A stretch of 64,000 nucleotides of DNA from Symbiodinium sp. CCMP2592 (Eukaryota > Sar > Dinophyceae > Suessiales > Symbiodiniaceae). The stretch is from the NCBI GenBank assembly GCA_905221615.1, contig CAJNDT010006202.1, positions 801,427 through 865,426 of the forward strand, read 5' to 3'. The translations under genes and the position numbers were made by a program. The notes under the pieces were generated by a model that made no database searches, was not told where the DNA came from, and saw nothing but the letters and a program-made list of their open reading frames with translations. Shown piece by piece: positions 9,923-20,550 of the stretch (within the stretch, counting starts at the first letter, position 1; each line of letters starts with the position of its first letter).

Positions 9923-10455
9923 TTAAAGTTGCAGGGTTTTCTTGGCAACTTTGGCGCCCCAGGTGTGGATGTCCGCGTGGACCAATTGGCTGGAATGCAC
10001 TGCATTGAGGGCAGCCCGGATGTCAGCCACGAGGTTGACGACATGGTCAGTTGTCATGGAGGGGATATGGGCAGGGAACAGTCGTGGCAGTAACAGTGTT
10101 GGGCCTTGCTGCCAGAAAGCCTCGATGATGGTATTGATCGGCGGGAGGCGCGATAATCTGCTAAACTCTCGTCTGGCCATGTACTCTTCCTGCGGCCGCG
10201 TGACTTTCTTGAGCACAAAGTTTGCAGCACTGGAATTGAAGACCGCGCTGGCGTATCCCGTAGCGATGCTCTCGCCTGAAAGCTCTGGCGAGATGGCGGC
10301 CGTCACTTGGGGGTCGACTGGTCGTCGAAGTCCAGGCATATGGCTCCGACCAAGAGCCTCATGCACTCCATCAGGATAGGGAGCACGATACATCCCAGCG
10401 TGAGTGGGAGATATCGTCTGTGACGAATCCGTGCTGCACTGTGTGCTACCTGCCA
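9923..10455 (-). pseudogene. Truncated protein kinase-like frame
   Basis: A minus-strand frame of about 177 codons. It shows a degenerate glycine loop (IATGYASAVF), a VLKKV strand with the candidate ATP lysine, an REFSRL helix with a candidate Glu, LLLPRLFPAHIP like a hinge, and LNAVHSSQLVHADIH, which resembles the HxD catalytic loop. The expected PxN and DFG parts do not follow; the frame changes to unrelated sequence, so the domain is cut at the catalytic loop. The pattern is closest to CDC7-like or other divergent Ser/Thr kinases. Whether it is host sequence carried next to the retroelement or part of it is unclear. Confidence 0.4.
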
Positions 10456-10562
10456 CTGGTAGCTTGAGCCCTGTGACCTGGTTACAAAGCAGCTGAGTGC
10501 AGTTGCAGGAAAACGCATGGCAATTAGTTTTGCTCTCTGGTAGCTGGCTCCACCGGCAGTGC

Positions 10563-11853
10563 CTAGTTCTCTGAAGATGCTTTCCTAGTGTCCTGTTCCG
10601 GAGCCTCGTCAGTTCGTCGATGTTTGGGAGCTGGCGGTGTAGGAGGACGAGCCTTGCCCGAGGGCAGAGTGCATCGTTCAGCAGACTGAGAGCTGGTAGA
10701 AGACGCCGAGCCAGGGTCTGTGTATAGTTGCGAGGCCTTACGCTTGAGAATCTCGTCCAGCTGATGTACCAGATTCAGAAAGTGTGGGACTTGATCAGGA
10801 CCCGGGAGGTCCGCAAAAAGTGTGAGATCCATGATGCTAGAGGCTCGAGCCAGGCTGGCGCGCTCAGGAAGTTGAGTAGATCGGTTTGAACTGCACTCGA
10901 AGGTTCCCCTGCGTTTTGATGCGCAGCTGGAACTTTGTTGAAAGAATCAGCGTGGCGATGCTAGGCACCCTGTACGAAAGTGTCAAATGTGCAAGACTGA
11001 CCAGGTCATCAGCTGTGCTGAGGGAGTTAGTGCACTGTGTGCTTCAACTAGGCCAAACTCAGGGTCGGCCTCGAGCCTTGCGAGCCAGTCCTCCCGGCGC
11101 CTTTCTTCCCAGGCGCTCAAAGCCGTCGTGGGAGTCAAAGAGGGAGGCGAGAAGGGAGAGGTATGGCAGAAGGTCTGAGTAGATGGCCACCCTGAAATCA
11201 AGGATAACGTGCGTTTTGAGCTTGTTTGGCTTAGCTGAGCAGTGCACTATGTCCTGTGCCAGCTTGGTCTTGTCTGTGGTGATGTTGATCATGGAGTCAA
11301 CCACCTTCAGTAGCTTGCCGTACTCCGTCTTGTCCACGTGTTCCGGGGGGTTGCCCTTGGTAAGTTCGTGGAGAAGAACTAGGGAGACTGCATTTGAGCA
11401 CGATCCCTCGGGGTGAGGTTCTCCTTGGCGCAGCTTCTTCAATCCTCCCTGCCAGGATTTCACGGACGCAACTAATGCCTTCGAAAGTTGGTGGTCTTGG
11501 GGAAGTTTGTACACCAATGACAGCTGGTGTTGTAGTAGACTCATTTGGTCGTCGTGCACAAGGAATGCTTTGGTAAGCTCTTCCGGGCTCAGCGCCTGGA
11601 TGGCACCTGATTGTGCTCGAGGCTGGGTGCCTTGCCCGAGCCCTTGGACCGCCCCAGGTCCTTTCTGTCTCGGGATAGATTTGCGGCGCGGCTGGTCCTG
11701 TGGCCTCGGCAGGGCAGCGGCCTTGGCCGCGGGCGAGAGAGACTCGAGAGGAGGTTCTTCTGAAAAATCCATTCCCGAAGCGTCATCAAAGTCCGTACCG
11801 TTTCGGGAGCGTTTGTGCTCCGGACTCTTGACTGCGACAGGGGAAGCGGTCAT
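10563..11853 (-). pseudogene. ORF1-like protein of the retroelement, frameshifted
   Basis: The first frame (11853-11059) starts at an ATG (MTASPVAVKSPEHKRSRNGT). It has a disordered basic/Pro-rich N terminus, then a helical region (FLVHDDQMSLLQHQLSLVYK; LLKVVDSMINITTDKTKLAQ). The protein-like sequence then moves to a second frame (EDWLARLEADPEFGLVEAHS), to a third (DDLVSLAHLTLSYRVPSIAT) and back to the frame of 10832-10563 (MDLTLFADLPGPDQVPHFLN), ending in a Ser/Pro-rich tail. At least three frame changes are needed, so the copy is broken. The position and composition suggest an ORF1/Gag-like RNA-binding protein, but no named domain is recognised. Confidence 0.5.
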
Positions 11854-12078
11854 GCCGGCCTAGTAGTCGGATTGGAAGCTATACATAAAAGAGGGCGAGC
11901 TGATTGAGAGGAAAAGGAATTACGGTGTGTGCATGTCCGCGTGCGCTCATGACGCACTTGGCCTTGACGTGAGGCGGCCTATGTCAACTTCCAATTGACT
12001 ATAGGCTTCTCACGCACGGGCGCCCTGCGTTGCCCTCGAGGACGAAGCTGGGCCGGAATGCATCACCTAACGATGATG

Positions 12079-13010
12079 CTAGCGAATTCGTTGCAAGACA
12101 AGCATGTAGACATTCCTGGAGATGGACAGATTCAAGGCCGCTGAGGCCTTTTCCGGGAGCCTGTAGTCGTCAGAGATCCAAACCTGAGAGTTTGCATCCG
12201 CAGGGTCCTCCGGCCAAAAAGCGCGGTAGTGCCCAGAAGCAAGGGAGTCCCCAAAGTGGGCAACGCCTGCTATGACCTGATAAAGACGCTGGGTTCGATC
12301 GTCGCTTGAGGTCCATACGGGCACCGTGGCGCGGCCTGTCCAAAGGCATGGCTGAGTGTTCTTGACTCCATCCTGCCAGCGGCAAATCACAATCGCTAGG
12401 AGTTCAGGTGACCAGACAAGTGCACGGGTAAAGGTCTGGGATTCCCACAACCGTAAGCAAGTCGATAATGACAAGGGGCCGGACGGGAGGGGAAGGAGGA
12501 GAGGGCTGACTCCCACGTCTGAATCCTCAACCTCACCATCTGTACGACCATGCCACTGTGTTTGTTGAAGGGAGCCTAAAGGCTTAGACTGCATATGTAG
12601 AAGCAGCTCTGAAACGTCGTGCTGTCTGCCATCCAGTCGCCAGCCTGAAATGGCATGGCGAAATTCAAACAGGCCGAACAGGTTCAGTAATCTGGGGGCT
12701 CTCTCGTCTCCTAGATGGGACAGGACGGACTGGAAAGCACCTAGATCATACCCAAAACTCGAGATCTGATGCAGAGCCTGGAACAGAGCATTAGCGTAAC
12801 ACGAGTTTGACGTGTTAGTCAGAGCGCGCTGGTGCACTCCTTCTGGTCGCATTACCGCATGTCCAAGGGACTGCGAAATGGACTCCTGCTTGTCTGTCGG
12901 GGGTTGACGAGCTGTGCTCGACTGATTTGAGGCTGTGCCATTCGACCGTGACCTAAAGAAGTGGGCTAGTGACTTGGGGCTTGGAGGGGGGAGCCATAAC
13001 GGCTTCCTCC
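12079..13010 (-). CDS. Ubiquitin-specific protease (peptidase C19) domain in the retroelement
   Basis: The minus-strand frame is open from 13251, but meaningful sequence begins near 13,000. It contains the USP Cys box (LTNTSNSCYANALFQALHQI), a QHDVSELLLHM segment typical of USP fold helices, the His box (GDSLASGHYRAFW), a following acidic WISDDYR and the closing strand NVYMLVLQR. Cys, His and Asp are all present, so the catalytic triad looks intact although the domain, about 240 residues, is compact. The preceding zinc-finger frame overlaps it and is one base out of register (+1). A deubiquitinase fused to or carried by a LINE could protect the element proteins or the RNP from degradation; that role is inference. 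A host USP gene inserted by chance is the main alternative. Confidence 0.75.
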
Positions 13011-13708
13011 ACCTCCGGTTGCCCTCGCAGCCACTGCGTGCTAACCTGATAAAGCACGGGGCATTGCTCCGGGTGCAGTCTGCGATCGTAAACCTTGTAA
13101 CCGCAGAAGGAGCAAGGGTGTCCCTTGGCAAGGTGGGGCGAGAAGCCCTGGCATGTAGAGACTGCACGCTTGTGTAGCCTTGACCAGTCCTTAGGATGCG
13201 CCTGACGGAAGTGTGACTTAACTTTGGTGTGATCGAAAGTCCAGAAGTCACACGTGAGGCACCGATGGATCAGGACCCGGGCCTCCGCTGTCTTTGAGAG
13301 CACCGCTATTCGATGTTGTGGGAGCTGAGCAATGTCCTGTCGCAGCTGAGAAAGGATCCTTACCTCAGGATGACTTGAGAGTTTGTCCGTCGCGTTCAGA
13401 GATCGAAGCTTCTGGGGTTCCGGGCATGCTCCCGACAACAAGTGGTCACGAAGACCTTTCCATTGATGAAATTTGCTCATGCAAGCGGCGCATTGCGGCA
13501 TCCCATCCACCGCGTGGAGTTGTCGATCGAAGCTTGAGGGTACAAATCGGTCAATGCTGGCTGGATGCACGCGCGACTTGTGTAAATGTAGTCCATTTGC
13601 TGTCTCGAAGGAGGCATCGCAGAGTGTGCACGCATGTAGGGCTACAGGGTGTTCAGCTGCTTCAGGGAGTTGTGATAGGAAGTACAGCTTGTCTCGGATG
13701 ACTTGCAA
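12953..13708 (-). CDS. Zinc-finger segment of the retroelement polyprotein
   Basis: A frame of about 251 codons overlaps the end of the RT frame. It carries four finger-like motifs: CTLCDASFETANGLHLHKSR followed by VH (C2H2); CAACMSKFHQWKGLRDH with a distal Cys (C2HC); CLTCDFWTFDHTKVKSHFRQ followed by AH (C2H2); and CSFCGYKVYDRRLHPEQC (C2HC). In LINEs, C-terminal Cys/His motifs bind template RNA or target DNA. The RT frame must shift by -1 to enter this one, with continuity seen around KVIRDKLYFLSQLPEAAEHP. Confidence 0.7.
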   Translation of the reverse strand: MQVIRDKLYFLSQLPEAAEHPVALHACTLCDASFETANGLHLHKSRVHPASIDRFVPSSFDRQLHAVDGMPQCAACMSKFHQWKGLRDHLLSGACPEPQKLRSLNATDKLSSHPEVRILSQLRQDIAQLPQHRIAVLSKTAEARVLIHRCLTCDFWTFDHTKVKSHFRQAHPKDWSRLHKRAVSTCQGFSPHLAKGHPCSFCGYKVYDRRLHPEQCPVLYQVSTQWLRGQPEVEEAVMAPPSKPQVTSPLL

Positions 13709-15465
13709 AACCGAGTGCTCGGTTGTGATGTCTGGGCTTCTGGCTGGCGTCGCTCAAGTTTGCGGAGTCTCTTCCTTAGCTTGATCTGCATCGCTTGAAC
13801 CGGATCCTGAATGCTATAAAGCTGGAAAAGATCCTTAGTGGTGATGCGGCTGGTATGTGCTGGCAAGTTCAGCACTGATCGCACCTTGTAAGCATGCCAA
13901 CTACGTAGCTGCTTTGCCGACTCCTCACTTAGTCCGACGTCTGATAGGCCTGTCGTCAGTGTGCTCAGGACTGTGCTTTGCCAAACCTTGAGTCGCGACA
14001 TGGTGCTCGCATACCTACGATTGTAGACAAATTGGCGGACTTGATGCAGCTTTTGCTTTGCCTCCCCTATGCGGTAATGCAAGGTCTGCAGCTCGAAGTG
14101 GTTGTAGGAGATCATAACCCCCAGGTACTTGCTACAGGAAACCCACTGGAAGGCGGGGAACGATTTATTGGGCCCGATGCGCCATCCTCGAACCTGCTCG
14201 CCCTTGGAGTTTGTGATCCAGCAGCCGTGTTTGTTCATCACGTTTTGGGATTCTCTACCCGCTAACTTCACCAAGATGACGCACTTGCTAATGTTGACTC
14301 GGAGGCGGTGTTTGCGGACCTCCTCAAGTAACGCTGCGATGAGCGCATGAATGGCCCTGAGGTCCTTGTCGGAGCGGATAGTCCGATGGAGCGTGAGATC
14401 ATCGGCGTATCCTGTCAGAAATTTCAAGACCTGCTCAGCACCGAATAGGTCAACCAGAGAGCGGAAAAGGTCACCTGTAAGGAACGAGAAGAGTGTGGGG
14501 GCGAGCTTACATCCTTGTTTTATGCCTGCTGTGGTTTCAACAGAGGTGGAATCTCCCTGTGCGTGAAGGACATAACGAGACCCGTCATGCAGAGCCTGAA
14601 CGAGGTGGACTGTGTCCTGATCGGCCCCTTCTCTCTGAAGAAGGTCGATGATCTCTTGGCGAGAGACTGTGTCAAACGCTTGGCTTAGGTCAAGAGCAAA
14701 GGTGAGGCCGCCAACTAAGCCTGGGGCCTTTGTGCCTTGTTGCAAGGCATGTCTCGTGGGGTGGGCCTGTTCTAACAGGGATCGAGCCTCACGCAAGTGA
14801 TGCACCACGCGTTCTAGCGCGTCTGACAGCCCCCGACCTGGTAGATAAGCGAACTGTGGCATGTGCTTGAGGAACGAGAGGGTCAGTGGCTGAAGCGCTT
14901 CTCTGGCCGCTCCCGCCAGTCCCTTAGCGTCAGGTCTAAGGATGCCCAAGGGTCTCAAGTTCGCTGGTTTGTCAGAGGGCTTGCCCGGCTTGGGAATTAA
15001 GCAGAGATCAGCGTCTACGAGGTCGGATTCAAGGCTGTCCTCGGCCTGCTTGGATGCTACGTGTTTTGAGAGGATCGGTGCAACGATGTCGCTACACAGT
15101 CTCCACACAGCCGCAGGTGCCGCTCCGTCAGGAACAGCTTTATTAGGCTTGATGGAATGTATGTGAGCTGCTAGTTTGGGCGGCTCCAAAACAGGGAAAG
15201 CTCCATGCATTGTCCGTAACGGAGGGTGGGCCGCAAATACCTGATTTGCATAGTCCCTGAGGGCTGCTAGCTCCTGCGCTGGACCCAGCAAATGTCCTGT
15301 GTTGTCCTTTAGCTGAGCTCTGCGCGCAGGCTGCCAAGGCTGCAGCTTTTTGAGGGTCTGAAAGGAGATATGTTGGTCACCTTCAGCCAGACTCGCGTCC
15401 ACCTCCGATATGAAGCTGGCAATCCGATCTTTCTTTGCTTGTTTCACAGCCTGGCGATGTGCCAC
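13642..15465 (-). CDS. Reverse transcriptase of a non-LTR retroelement
   Basis: This 607-codon frame holds a complete RT core: a basic pocket (LIPKPGKPSDKPANLRPLGI, residues 156-175), motif A with FALDLSQAFDTVSR (about 256-269), motif B GIKQGCKLAPTLFSF (about 314-328), motif C TGYADDLTLH with the catalytic YADD at 353-356, motif D LRVNISKC (about 388-395) and motif E SKYLGVMI (about 445-452). This order and motif style match LINE reverse transcriptases. The frame has no ATG at its start and overlaps the APE frame by 22 nt in the -1 register, so it is probably read as part of a longer polyprotein. The catalytic residues look intact. Confidence 0.9.
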   Translation of the reverse strand: MAHRQAVKQAKKDRIASFISEVDASLAEGDQHISFQTLKKLQPWQPARRAQLKDNTGHLLGPAQELAALRDYANQVFAAHPPLRTMHGAFPVLEPPKLAAHIHSIKPNKAVPDGAAPAAVWRLCSDIVAPILSKHVASKQAEDSLESDLVDADLCLIPKPGKPSDKPANLRPLGILRPDAKGLAGAAREALQPLTLSFLKHMPQFAYLPGRGLSDALERVVHHLREARSLLEQAHPTRHALQQGTKAPGLVGGLTFALDLSQAFDTVSRQEIIDLLQREGADQDTVHLVQALHDGSRYVLHAQGDSTSVETTAGIKQGCKLAPTLFSFLTGDLFRSLVDLFGAEQVLKFLTGYADDLTLHRTIRSDKDLRAIHALIAALLEEVRKHRLRVNISKCVILVKLAGRESQNVMNKHGCWITNSKGEQVRGWRIGPNKSFPAFQWVSCSKYLGVMISYNHFELQTLHYRIGEAKQKLHQVRQFVYNRRYASTMSRLKVWQSTVLSTLTTGLSDVGLSEESAKQLRSWHAYKVRSVLNLPAHTSRITTKDLFQLYSIQDPVQAMQIKLRKRLRKLERRQPEAQTSQPSTRFCKSSETSCTSYHNSLKQLNTL

Positions 15466-16922
15466 TTGCGCAGCTCAGCTTCGGTGTCCGGCGGACGTGG
15501 CGTGTTCTGATTAGGAGGCTGTGCCATTGCTTTAGGTGACTCGATCAGCTGTGCTGAGGGAGCTGTGTTCGCAACCCTGTCATGGGTACGGGCCCGCCAC
15601 ATGCGACGGGTTTCCAACTCCAGCGGGATCGGTCTTCGTTTGGGAATTTTTGGAAAAAAGCGTTCTGCACCTTCCAAAAGCAACGCATTCCATGCCTTGG
15701 GGTCCTGGCAGGTGTCTATTCTGGAAGCTATCCAGCTGTGCAGTGCCTTTGCCGTCTCGTCCTCCTCTCTGACCGAGGCCTGTAGAGCTAGTGAATCGTA
15801 ACGGCGCGTGCTGAGCTTATGGGATGGGAGCAGCCAGTGATGTTGGAGGGGTACGTCAGCTTTAAGCGGGTAATGCCCTCCTTTCTTCCAGCTTCCCAAC
15901 GGGCAGTCCACCCAGGGGGCTGACCTTTTTGCTTTGCCTCCCGCCGTAGATTCTTTGGTTAAAATGAAGTCAATTTGCGACTCCACTCCTCCTTGTGAGA
16001 AGGTGGCTATATGGTCACATTGCCAGGTGTTAAGGGCAACCAAACGCAACCTGAGCAGCAGGTTAAACAAGTTGGATTCGTCAGGACGGTCCTCAGTGGG
16101 CGGCTTCACGTGCGTTCCCACCAATGGAGGGCTCGGACGCAGGGAAGTGTTAAAATCACCTGCTACAATAAGGGAGTCCCTCTTAGGCACCTGCTTGATC
16201 ACCTTGGACATGACGGATAGTACCTTAGCACGGTCATCCTTATTGGACTGGATGGTCTTGGCAGAAGACCAAGCGTGTTGGTACACCGCGACAACAACCA
16301 GCCGAGTACCTGCAATGTCTGCACGAGCTTCTAAGACCCTACCCGGGCTCCACTCCTTCCAGCGTAAGCTCTTGGGGGTGAACTTGGGCGAGAATAGGAT
16401 CATGACTCCATCAGCGCGAGTCGTGGATGGAGCTCGCGGTTCTTGCCGAGTGTTACGCTTCGCTGCTTGTTTAGGCCGGGTGTTTGGTTTGGTAGACTCC
16501 GAGGCTGAGGAGATACAGTACCACCCAGAAACGCTGAATTCACTGGTCTCAGTCCAGTGCGTTTCCTGTAATATGAGGACGTCACAGTGATGAGAGGCTT
16601 CAGCTGCTAGCCACGTTTTGAGTTCGCCCCATTGCTGTTGGCCTAGGTGTCCCGCGTTCCACGAAATAACTCGAATGGATCTTTCCAACCGGCCTGCCCT
16701 GCGGGAGGCTGTGCCATATGCAGGGGAGTCAGCAGTCTGTGACTGAAGCTCTCTTCGAGTGGGTGGGGGGCGTACCCCCAGACGATCAACCAGGGTAGGT
16801 GTCAGAACCTGCCCTCGGTATGGTACGGGCCCGTCACTACGGACTGTCCTTCTACATGCTGTCTTGAACGAATTCTTGCGAAGAGATGCAAAGTTTTGTG
16901 AGTGCACTGGCAATTGCGCCAT
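15444..16922 (-). CDS. APE-type endonuclease of the retroelement
   Basis: This 492-codon frame carries the exonuclease/endonuclease/phosphatase signature: RVISWNAGHLG (metal-binding Asn), LILQETHW (catalytic Glu), VVVAVYQHAW, LIVAGDFNTSL (Asp/Asn), ESQIDFILT and a final GGHYPLKADV with the catalytic His but Gly where Asp is usual. It nicks target DNA for target-primed reverse transcription in LINEs. The C-terminal part is a basic, Pro-rich linker leading towards RT. The frame stops at 15444, and the RT frame starts upstream of that point in the -1 register. The true start upstream is uncertain. Confidence 0.85.
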   Translation of the reverse strand: MAQLPVHSQNFASLRKNSFKTACRRTVRSDGPVPYRGQVLTPTLVDRLGVRPPPTRRELQSQTADSPAYGTASRRAGRLERSIRVISWNAGHLGQQQWGELKTWLAAEASHHCDVLILQETHWTETSEFSVSGWYCISSASESTKPNTRPKQAAKRNTRQEPRAPSTTRADGVMILFSPKFTPKSLRWKEWSPGRVLEARADIAGTRLVVVAVYQHAWSSAKTIQSNKDDRAKVLSVMSKVIKQVPKRDSLIVAGDFNTSLRPSPPLVGTHVKPPTEDRPDESNLFNLLLRLRLVALNTWQCDHIATFSQGGVESQIDFILTKESTAGGKAKRSAPWVDCPLGSWKKGGHYPLKADVPLQHHWLLPSHKLSTRRYDSLALQASVREEDETAKALHSWIASRIDTCQDPKAWNALLLEGAERFFPKIPKRRPIPLELETRRMWRARTHDRVANTAPSAQLIESPKAMAQPPNQNTPRPPDTEAELRKWHIARL

Positions 16923-17216
16923 CCGCTACTTTCGTCAAGAGACAGAAGCCTAATGACTCCCTCCACCGCGCGGAGGTGGAAACCCTACCGCCTACCCAGT
17001 GTTGCAGTGTTTTAAACAGAGTCTGGGCCCAGGAATTGGGACCTGGCGGCTCAAAGCAGCTCCTGTGAGAAAAGGGAGAGGACCAGGGCGTAGAAGGAGG
17101 CACAAACCTTTACTGTTCAGAAAAGGGCCCGGTTGGAACCTCTAGCACAGCAGTTGCGCCCCAAGCCTGTTCGAAACCTCTCATTCAGCGCGGCCGCTTG
17201 ATCACTTGTGGCGGCT

Positions 17217-17660
<444 letters not shown>

Positions 17661-18191
17661 GCTACTGCAACGACTACTTCTGGGACGACGACTACTGCCA
17701 CCTACGATTACTTTTACTACTGCTACTACTGCCCACTGCCTACGCGTCTACTACATCCCATACTACTTACTGCTTCAACGACGACTACTACTGCTACGAC
17801 TTACTTCTATTTATGCTACAACAAAAACAACGATGACTACGGCTACCGCAACGACGACGACACGCGACGACTACTACCACCACGATGTTGAGGACAACGT
17901 CCACAACTACTGCCACGCCACCTCTGCTCTACTTATGACCTTATGTTGTTCGCTTCGCTTTCATGCCTCATGCCCCCTTTAAGCCTTAAACACTAAACTG
18001 CCCTGAATATTGTCATGCGTCATGCGTCTCACTCCTATCTGGCCGCACGAGCCAGGATCTTCATTTGAGCCAAGCTGTCGGGTAGTTGCGTAATATCGAT
18101 CCGAGAACATCACAGAAGGTAGAGGGCTCGTGCCCTGGTATATTGGGATCTTGTACTGGGCTTCAGAGTTAGGGTTCGGGGTTTGGGTCCG

Positions 18192-18285
18192 TACCCTAAG
18201 GCCCCAAAGTAGTTCCTTTTTGGGGTTCGTATATAGAATCCTATAAGGTAATCCCAAAAAGGAACTACTTTGGGGCCTATGGGTA
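18192..18285. mobile_element. Foldback, family B copy 1
   Basis: The arms read AGGCCCCAAAGTAGTTCCTT and its complement, extended by TACCC...GGGTA. Related copies lie at 28,361 and 59,452. No clear target duplication. Confidence 0.7.
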
Positions 18286-18411
18286 AACCTTCAACCGCCT
18301 GAAAACCGCCTAGCCGCAAACCTGCAAACTTCTCTCTTCCTGCAAGTACTGGCTGACGGGTGAAGTGCCCATGCACTTGTCGGTTGGTGAAGCGACAATA
18401 ATGCATGGGCG

Positions 18412-18504
18412 TAAATACTTACCAATACTACTTTTGGGGGTTCCTTTCTCTAACTATGGCACAATGGGCCCCAAAACCTTATTATAATTATCAAGGCCCC
18501 TATA
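18412..18504 (+). repeat. Dispersed GGGCCCCAAAACC repeat, copy 1
   Basis: About 90 bp containing ACTTTTGGGGGTTCCTT, then GGGCCCCAAAACCTTATTAT and a tail AAGGCCCCTATA. It shares this layout with seven other copies in the window. Confidence 0.7.
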
Positions 18505-19700
18505 GTACGGCCATGGTGCAACAGCACCCTCAACTCCTGGCAGCTGGCCCTGGAGGGTCGCTAATTATGCCTAGCGGCAAAGATTGCTGCCTGGCAAATC
18601 AGGTCGAAGAAAGGCTCCTTCTAACAAGTTCGCAGAAAGAGAGCTTTATGGTTAGGCTGCATGAGGTCGTATAAGGTCCTTAATGATGGTTAGGATCTGC
18701 CAAGAGCTGAGTAAGAGGATGTGACCAGAAGGTAAAAGGCGGCTTTTCGTGTTTGATCGTGGCAGTTTAGTCTAGACCCTTTTTCGCTGCAGGGTTCTGC
18801 ACGAGGTCTCCGGAAGGGCGACCCCCGCGCAACGAAGAGAAAGAGGCGGTTGCAGCAAGTTAGGGCTAGGCTGTGGGCAAGTGCCGGGGCCGGGCCTCAG
18901 AGGAAGAACATGCGAAGGAGTTGGGTCCCACATGGTGCGAGACCTCCCCCACCACACTCTCTAAGCCTCTTGCCTTGCGCATGTCCCCAATTGCTGAAGC
19001 GAAGCTGCACCCCAAGCTGAAACTTTGAACTACACTCAAATTAGACTTAAACCAGAAACCATCCTAAAATTTGAGCTTATTAAGCATGAACCACCCAAGC
19101 CCAGAGCCCTGCCCCTTTAAGCCCTGCAATGCAAAAAGCACTCCTGGATTCGGCTCAACAGCCTTGGCCGCCGTCGTTTGCCCCGGCCAAGGCTGGGTCG
19201 GAGTTCAACGTAGGAGCCTTCGGCTTAGGGTTTAGAGCTTAGGGTTTTTGTTTAGGCTTAAGGTTTAGGGTTTATAGGGCTTAGGGTTTTTTGTTTTTTT
19301 CGGCTTAAGGTTTGGGGGCTTATAGGGCTTATGGGGTTTGGGGCTTCGGGTTTGTCGGGCTTTGGTTTAGGACCGTATTGATTAGTATAGGGCCCCTTGA
19401 ATTGAAAGTTTTCTTTGCTCTGAGTCGAACAAGACTGCTAGGAGGGTCTGGCATAGGGGCCTCAATACTTGGAGTGTATGGTTACAAGGGACCTAGGGAA
19501 TATAGGTAGTGCTCATTCTGACCTCTAAAATAGGCTGTGGCTTTGAGGGGTGGGGCTTAGGACAAACAGCCCAGGGTTTAGGGCGTAGGCTGTCGAAATC
19601 AGGCTTTAATGCGCGCGCGCATTTTTCGAGAAACCTTAAACCCTTCAAGGGGCCAGCGCCTTTGGGGAACCCTCAGCCAGATATGGGTGCTTGTCAAAGT

Positions 19701-19768
19701 TATGGTACCTTTTTGGGTACCCTAAATATTAGGTGCCGTACTCAATTAGGGACCAAAAAGGAACCATA
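19701..19768. repeat. Inverted repeat
   Basis: The arms TATGGTACCTTTTTGGGTAC and a near-complement ending GGAACCATA flank a spacer of about 20 bp. No target duplication seen. Confidence 0.6.
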
Positions 19769-20550
19769 TTCGTGTCAACCACCCATATTAAGAGCTAGCT
19801 TCTCCGTGAATAGCTACAGAACATGTGTACGAGGGGCTGTGCTCGTATAGTGCTTCTTTTTGAACCCCTACAATAATGAGCTGACGGTTGGCTTTCACTT
19901 CGGAGCACGCTTTTGACTAGGATGCTTCTGCCTTTAAAAGTGGCTTGTCAATGACCGCACCACTCAAAGCCCCACGATGAGCCTGAGGTGGGAGAGAGAT
20001 GGGGTGTCGCCCTCGGTGCGACAGCGGTGGGCCAGACTCCAAATTTTGGCCTCAGGGCCTGTGGGCCAGTTTAGAGACTAGGCTAGGGGCAGAAGCTAGA
20101 CTAGACTATGAATGCAAATCTGTATCTGGGACAAATCACTTTCATTGTCGCCTGATGGTTGTCAGTTATCATTGCATAAGACAGAATATGGCAGATTGAA
20201 AAGACGTGCCGAAAGACCGCAGGGTCAGAATGACAGGGGTGTGTGTATACACATACACATGCATAGACACACTGCCGGGAAACCCCGTGAGGAGGTGAGC
20301 CAGAGTTTGGGGGATCACACTTCGCCCTCACACCTGTTGCGCATTGGCGGATGTTAGCATGACTGACGGAGAGAGAATCAAAGAGAGTGTGAGAGAGAAT
20401 GTGTGTGTGTGTGCGTGCGTGCATGCGTGTTTGACTAAAGCACGCAACACGAGTTACTGTAAGGCAATGGTGCCGGACCGAATTTGCAAATCGCCTGTTG
20501 CAGCCTTTTTGAAACGTGGAACGGGATGGTCTCAGACTCGCCATACCTAA

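Larger units (their letters stand above)
9844..17103 (-). mobile_element. Non-LTR (LINE-type) retroelement region with APE, RT, zinc fingers and USP
   Basis: All coding frames here lie on the minus strand. In transcription order they are: APE endonuclease (16922-15444), reverse transcriptase (15465-13642), four zinc fingers (13708-12953), USP protease (13251-12079), then ORF1-like frames (11853-10563) and a kinase-like frame (10455-9923). No long terminal repeats, integrase or RNase H were seen, which fits a LINE rather than an LTR element. The APE-RT-zinc-finger-USP block is held together by overlapping frames and is probably one polyprotein with decay or frameshifts at its joints. The ORF1-like block may belong to a second, neighbouring copy. 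Element ends were not defined. Confidence 0.75.
17661..20550. other. Intergenic repeat-rich region
   Basis: No gene is supported. The stretch holds a degraded continuation of the trinucleotide array to about 17,880, a foldback (18,192-18,285), one copy of the dispersed GGGCCCC repeat (18,412-18,504), TTTAGGG-type repeats (19,217-19,330), an inverted repeat (19,701-19,768) and a GT/GA microsatellite (20,370-20,430). Confidence 0.6.

Noticed and set aside
20101-20544. 147-codon minus frame upstream of the transporter
   Set aside because: His/Thr/Cys-rich part comes from a GT microsatellite, and no splice sites support it.
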